Below are positions 60,953 to 64,000 of a stretch of 64,000 bases of DNA, in pieces. The translations under genes and the position numbers were made by a program. The stretch lies in the NCBI RefSeq assembly GCF_030538595.1, contig NZ_JAUNTS010000006.1:62001-126000 (forward strand), read 5' to 3'. The stretch's first letter is position 1; the number at the start of each line of letters is the position of its first letter. The stretch comes from Kocuria sp. Lineage in GTDB: Bacteria; Actinomycetota; Actinomycetes; Actinomycetales; Micrococcaceae. A model generated the notes under the pieces. That model made no database searches. It was not told the DNA's origin and was given only the letters and a program-made list of their open reading frames with translations.

Positions 60953-61570
60953 GTGTCCACCGTCACGCCTGCATCTCGCGCGGACATTGATGATCTGTCC
61001 CGCCTGTTGGCTTTGTCTTTTCAATTCGATCCGCCGTCGCGGGCTGTGCTGCAGCCCCGAGATGACCAGGACATGCTGGTACGTGCCTTCCACCTCTTCC
61101 GGGCCATGCTGGCCGCAGGACCCGTGGATCGCGGAATGGTGGACACCATCCGTGACGGGGAGGACATCTTGGGGGTGGCCGTGTGGGAAGCGCCGGGTGA
61201 CAAAGCGTCCTCCTCCCCGCGTTCCTACCTCAACCACCTGCCCGATTACGTGAAAGCGATAGGCTGGACGGGGCTGCCACGGGCCATCGGCATCCAAACC
61301 TCGATTGCCCGCCACAAGCCGGGGGTTCCCGCCTGGTACCTGCACGCCATCGGTGTCAGCCCGCAGGCACGTGGCCGCGGTGTGGCCTCCCAATTGCTGG
61401 AATATCGCCTGGCCACCGTGGATCAGCGCCGGGAACCGGCCTACCTGGAGTCCTCCACGGCACTGACCGGCAAGCTCTACCGGCGGCACGGCTTCCAGAC
61501 ATTACGCCCCATCCCCATCACCGCTGAGGCCAAACCCCACGCCATGTGGCGGCCCGCCCGCACTGCATGA
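60953..61570 (+). CDS. GNAT family N-acetyltransferase
   Basis: A 205-residue acetyltransferase with the acetyl-CoA-binding segment YLHAIGVSPQARGRGVASQLLEYRL (key part VSPQARGRGVASQLLE). Resembles actinobacterial GNATs annotated as MSMEG_2415-like or aminoglycoside-type; substrate unknown. GTG start 60953 with AAAGGA four bases upstream. Confidence 0.87.
   Translation: MSTVTPASRADIDDLSRLLALSFQFDPPSRAVLQPRDDQDMLVRAFHLFRAMLAAGPVDRGMVDTIRDGEDILGVAVWEAPGDKASSSPRSYLNHLPDYVKAIGWTGLPRAIGIQTSIARHKPGVPAWYLHAIGVSPQARGRGVASQLLEYRLATVDQRREPAYLESSTALTGKLYRRHGFQTLRPIPITAEAKPHAMWRPARTA
61550..61569 (+). repeat. 20-bp direct repeat, first copy (second at 63981-64000)
   Basis: CGGCCCGCCCGCACTGCATG occurs here, at the 3' end of the acetyltransferase gene, and again at 63981-64000 in the same codon phase. 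The two copies bracket the ABC ATPase and membrane-protein genes. The match may run on past the window edge. Confidence 0.7.
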
Positions 61571-61618
61571 CCACTTCCGGGTCACGGACTTGTCCCCGGG
61601 TACCCGGTACCTGGCCTT

Positions 61619-61630
61619 TAGACTCGATTC
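61619..61630 (+). promoter_or_regulatory. Leaderless -10 for the ABC ATPase
   Basis: TAGACT (61619-61624) plus six bases precedes ATG 61631; no ribosome site. Confidence 0.6.
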
Positions 61631-62323
61631 ATGGCCCATGTCAACGCAGTGTTGGAAGCTCGCAACCTCTCCTGCGGCTACGGCGGTGTCCCCGTGTGCG
61701 GAAGGGTCAATTTCAGCATTCAGGCGGGCGACATCCTGGGTGTGGTGGGGTTCAACGGAACCGGAAAGTCCACGGTGTTGCGCAGTGTCGCAGGCCGACA
61801 GGAACCCTTGGAGGGACACGTTCAGTTTGATGCCAGGCCGCGGTCAGAGGGCTCCACACGGTGGCGCCGAGCCGTGGCCGCTGTGTTCGACGACGACGCT
61901 TGGTTCCCCGGACTGACCGTCACCGAACACCTGAACCTGGTGGCAACCGCGCATGGCATTGCTGATCCCATCAGCGCTGTGGAACACGAACTGGACTTCT
62001 TTGGCCTGGCCGAGCGTTCCCATGCCTTCCCCGAGGCTCTTTCCTCCGGGCAACGCCGCCGCCTCCTGCTGGCCGCTGCCATGATCCGCCCAGCCCGGCT
62101 GCTTCTGTTCGATGAACCAGAGCAACGTCTTGATCCGGCCATGGTCTCCGCCCTGGGAGAGCGCATTCTGACTGCCCAGGCGCAGGGCTGCGCCGCTGTG
62201 GTGGTCACCCACGATCCCGATTTTCTGCGGCAGATTGCTCAACGTTGCCTGGTGATTGACGACGACGTCCGCCAAGTCACCCCGCATGAAGGTGCACTCG
62301 TGATTCAGACGCAGCGCCCGTGA
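61631..62323 (+). CDS. ABC transporter ATP-binding protein
   Basis: A 230-residue ABC ATPase: Walker A GFNGTGKST (about 40-48), signature LSSGQRRRLLLA, Walker B RLLLFDEPEQ, switch His in VVVTHDPD. It resembles the ATPase of Actinobacteria two-gene exporters in which the partner is a large polytopic protein. The Q-loop region FDDDAWFPGLT has no Gln. Overlaps the membrane gene by four bases. Confidence 0.88.
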   Translation: MAHVNAVLEARNLSCGYGGVPVCGRVNFSIQAGDILGVVGFNGTGKSTVLRSVAGRQEPLEGHVQFDARPRSEGSTRWRRAVAAVFDDDAWFPGLTVTEHLNLVATAHGIADPISAVEHELDFFGLAERSHAFPEALSSGQRRRLLLAAAMIRPARLLLFDEPEQRLDPAMVSALGERILTAQAQGCAAVVVTHDPDFLRQIAQRCLVIDDDVRQVTPHEGALVIQTQRP

Positions 62324-63969
62324 ACGCCGAGCACCAAGAGGGCCAAGATGCCAGTGAATTTGATCCCTGGCTGCACGCGCATGATCTGACACGCAGGCGC
62401 AACGTCCCACCGTGGACTCATCGGCTGGAAGATCTTTACACCCAGATATTCGCTTTTCTGGTGGCCACGGCCATAGCCGCCAGCGTGGTGCACTTCAGTG
62501 AGGCGGCCTTTTCCGGCGTCGCTCATGTGTTCCTGCCCGTCTGGGACACCAACCTGGGGCTGCCTCCCTGGGCTGCGCTGTTCCTGTATGCCGTTGCAGG
62601 GTTGTGCCTGGCCATCTGGACGGTGCTCTCCACGGGTCCTATGTGGGCAACCCGCCCCGAATTGGTCTGGGGCTTTCAGCTGCCAGTGGATCGTGCACCT
62701 TTCCTACGACGGCGGCTGGTTGCGGTCATTCGTCGTTCCGGAATGCTCAGCATGGTCAGTGCCGCAGCCCTGACTGTGATGATCTGGGCAGGTGCTGCCT
62801 CACCATGGGCATGGATGGGTTGGGTCCTTGCAGTGGCATTTTCCGGTCCCGTCATTGCTTCCTTGGCGGTACGAGCCCAGTGCCGACAAACCGCAGAAAC
62901 CGCACCCAGGACTGCCGGGACTTTTGCCTATACGTCTTGTCTTCTGTGGACTCCTGTCACGGTGCTCACGGTGGGATTGCTCAGCATCGCCGTGTGGCAG
63001 TGGATGCCCACCCCACTTCCAGCCCTGGGGAGTTGGAGCGTAGGGGTGTGGAGCGGCGTCGTCGCCCTGGTGGTGGGGCTGGTCGTGACTGCTGCAACGC
63101 TCAGATGGGCTGCCAGAGGCATCCACGTTCTGGGCTGGCCTGCGCTGGAACGTGCTGGAGGTAGGGCCCAAGTGGCCCAGGCTGCACGGATGAGCCTGGA
63201 CATCCAGGAGATGTATCGGTCGGTCTTGGGCCCCGGACAAGCCGGGCGCGGTGGCTGGATGCTGCCCCATGCGTCCGATTGGCCCCGTGCGCCCCATTGG
63301 CTCCATGTGTCCAACTGGCCCACTGCCGCTCTGGCACGGGCTGAAACCGTGGCCTGGCTGCGAATGAGCGGGCCGTTGCCCCTGTGGGCAGCCTCTGCAG
63401 CAGCAGCGCTGCTTTTCCTGGCCGTTCCACAGTGGAGCGCACCGGTGCTCGTGGTGACCGCCCTGATCGCCTTGCTGTTGGCAGCTGCGGATTTGGCTGC
63501 CAGCTCTGCACGAACCTCCGCACTCAATCCCCATGTCGAGTCCGTGATCCCCGTGAGCGCCACAGCTGCGCGCATGGTTCGGACAGCAGTGCCGTGCACG
63601 ATCATGGCCGTGTGGGGCGCCGCTGTTTTCGGCGCGCTGTCTCTGCTGTTCTCAGCCCCTCTCCTGATGCTCATGGGAGTACTGGCCGCAGTTGGTGTTG
63701 GCGCCACTGCCACCGCCGGAGCTCGCAGACCCCCGGTGGACTGGGCCGGGGCCACCATCATGACGGATGCCGGCCCCCTACCTATCGGCGTGGGCTCCCA
63801 AATTGCGGGCGCGCACCTGGCAGGTCTGGTGGCCGTGGTTCCCACCGGGGTTGCAGTGGCCCTGGGCAACGCATTCCCGGACGCCCAGTGGTTATTGCTC
63901 GGCATCCAAGCAGCGCAGACCGCAGTGGCCATGGGGTGGTCGCTCCATCAGCAACGCCGCACAACGTGA
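62320..63969 (+). CDS. Large polytopic membrane protein, partner of the ABC ATPase
   Basis: A 549-residue protein with about 12 predicted membrane segments, starting at GTG 62320 inside the ATPase stop (GTGA). It resembles the actinobacterial DUF6297-type permeases paired with small ABC ATPases. A cytoplasmic N-terminus of about 45 residues precedes the first segment; a large central cytoplasmic loop lies at about 270-340 with tryptophan/histidine-rich DWPRAPHWLHVSNWP. Substrate unknown. It continues to the near end of the window, where a new ATG overlaps its stop (TGATG at 63967-63971). Confidence 0.82.
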   Translation: MNAEHQEGQDASEFDPWLHAHDLTRRRNVPPWTHRLEDLYTQIFAFLVATAIAASVVHFSEAAFSGVAHVFLPVWDTNLGLPPWAALFLYAVAGLCLAIWTVLSTGPMWATRPELVWGFQLPVDRAPFLRRRLVAVIRRSGMLSMVSAAALTVMIWAGAASPWAWMGWVLAVAFSGPVIASLAVRAQCRQTAETAPRTAGTFAYTSCLLWTPVTVLTVGLLSIAVWQWMPTPLPALGSWSVGVWSGVVALVVGLVVTAATLRWAARGIHVLGWPALERAGGRAQVAQAARMSLDIQEMYRSVLGPGQAGRGGWMLPHASDWPRAPHWLHVSNWPTAALARAETVAWLRMSGPLPLWAASAAAALLFLAVPQWSAPVLVVTALIALLLAAADLAASSARTSALNPHVESVIPVSATAARMVRTAVPCTIMAVWGAAVFGALSLLFSAPLLMLMGVLAAVGVGATATAGARRPPVDWAGATIMTDAGPLPIGVGSQIAGAHLAGLVAVVPTGVAVALGNAFPDAQWLLLGIQAAQTAVAMGWSLHQQRRTT

Positions 63970-64000
63970 TGGCGCAATACCGGCCCGCCCGCACTGCATG
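63969..64000 (+). CDS. Start of a possible next gene, truncated by window end
   Basis: ATG 63969 overlaps the previous stop by one base and opens MAQYRPARTA. The last 20 bases repeat 61550-61569 exactly, so this may be a genuine gene start or a duplicated fragment. If the next base is A, a stop codon would follow immediately. Confidence 0.3.
   Translation, partial: MAQYRPARTA

Overview
The window is a GC-rich, high-coding-density chromosomal segment from an actinobacterium, most likely a member of the Micrococcales (Micrococcaceae-like). The evidence is a mycothione reductase (mycothiol user), the GarA/FtsR/DUF151/MerR gene block, a PknL-type kinase beside an Rv2175c-type protein, DUF3040, and a MurE whose diaminopimelate motif is replaced (DDDPHG instead of DNPR), which suggests L-lysine peptidoglycan. 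No rRNA, tRNA, CRISPR array, prophage or intact insertion sequence was seen. From memory of the M. tuberculosis map, the order from 1 to about 31 kb parallels Rv2149c-Rv2187 (pgeF, ftsZ ... mraZ, DUF3040, idsA, Rv2175c, pknL, aroG, acyltransferase, fadD15).

Region by region. 1-17.3 kb (minus strand): a complete dcw division and wall cluster, mraZ-rsmH-ftsL-ftsI-murE-murF-mraY-murD-ftsW-murG-murC-ftsQ-ftsZ, then the start of pgeF; most junctions are 1-4 nt stop/start overlaps. 17.3-18.0 kb: an unusual non-coding block upstream of mraZ, packed with GTGG-type repeats. 18.0-32.5 kb: DUF3040, DNA polymerase IV, a polyprenyl diphosphate synthase, an Rv2175c-like DNA-binding protein, a LysM lytic transglycosylase, a PASTA kinase, class II DAHP synthase, an acyltransferase, an alpha/beta hydrolase preceded by six 20-bp repeats, a long-chain acyl-CoA synthetase and an MFS transporter. 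32.5-39.8 kb: mycothione reductase, a ParA-like ATPase, the garA-ftsR-DUF151-merR block and a receiver/thioredoxin-reductase-like fusion without redox cysteines.

39.8-64 kb is more accessory: an NhaA-DsbA fusion antiporter, a butanediol-type dehydrogenase, a TetR/membrane-exporter pair with two visible operators, a Tag-type glycosylase, and an island (45.8-48.0 kb) in which three copies of a long palindromic repeat separate a DUF559-type nuclease, an NmrA-like oxidoreductase and an ABC-class ATPase (PF09818). Then come an aldo/keto reductase, a formate/nitrite channel, a flavoprotein-like gene, glutamate decarboxylase, an acetyltransferase with a 52-codon ORF in front of it, a glutamine amidotransferase, AzlCD, a VOC protein with a TipA-like MerR regulator, a sortase next to a proline-repeat surface protein with a non-canonical LVRTG signal, a second acetyltransferase and an ABC ATPase/membrane-protein pair.

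Main points for a second look: (1) the GTGG repeat arrays upstream of the dcw operon, in part phased at about 10.75 bp like MraZ boxes; (2) the 20-bp x 6 array ending at a promoter -10; (3) the palindromic repeat family at 45.8-48.0 kb, which supplies coding sequence, ribosome sites and a promoter box to neighbouring genes; (4) the sortase/LVRTG pair, with no visible catalytic arginine in the sortase; (5) a recurring TANNNT-N6-start arrangement pointing to leaderless mRNAs; (6) a receiver/Grx-fold/TrxR fusion in which every expected catalytic residue is replaced.
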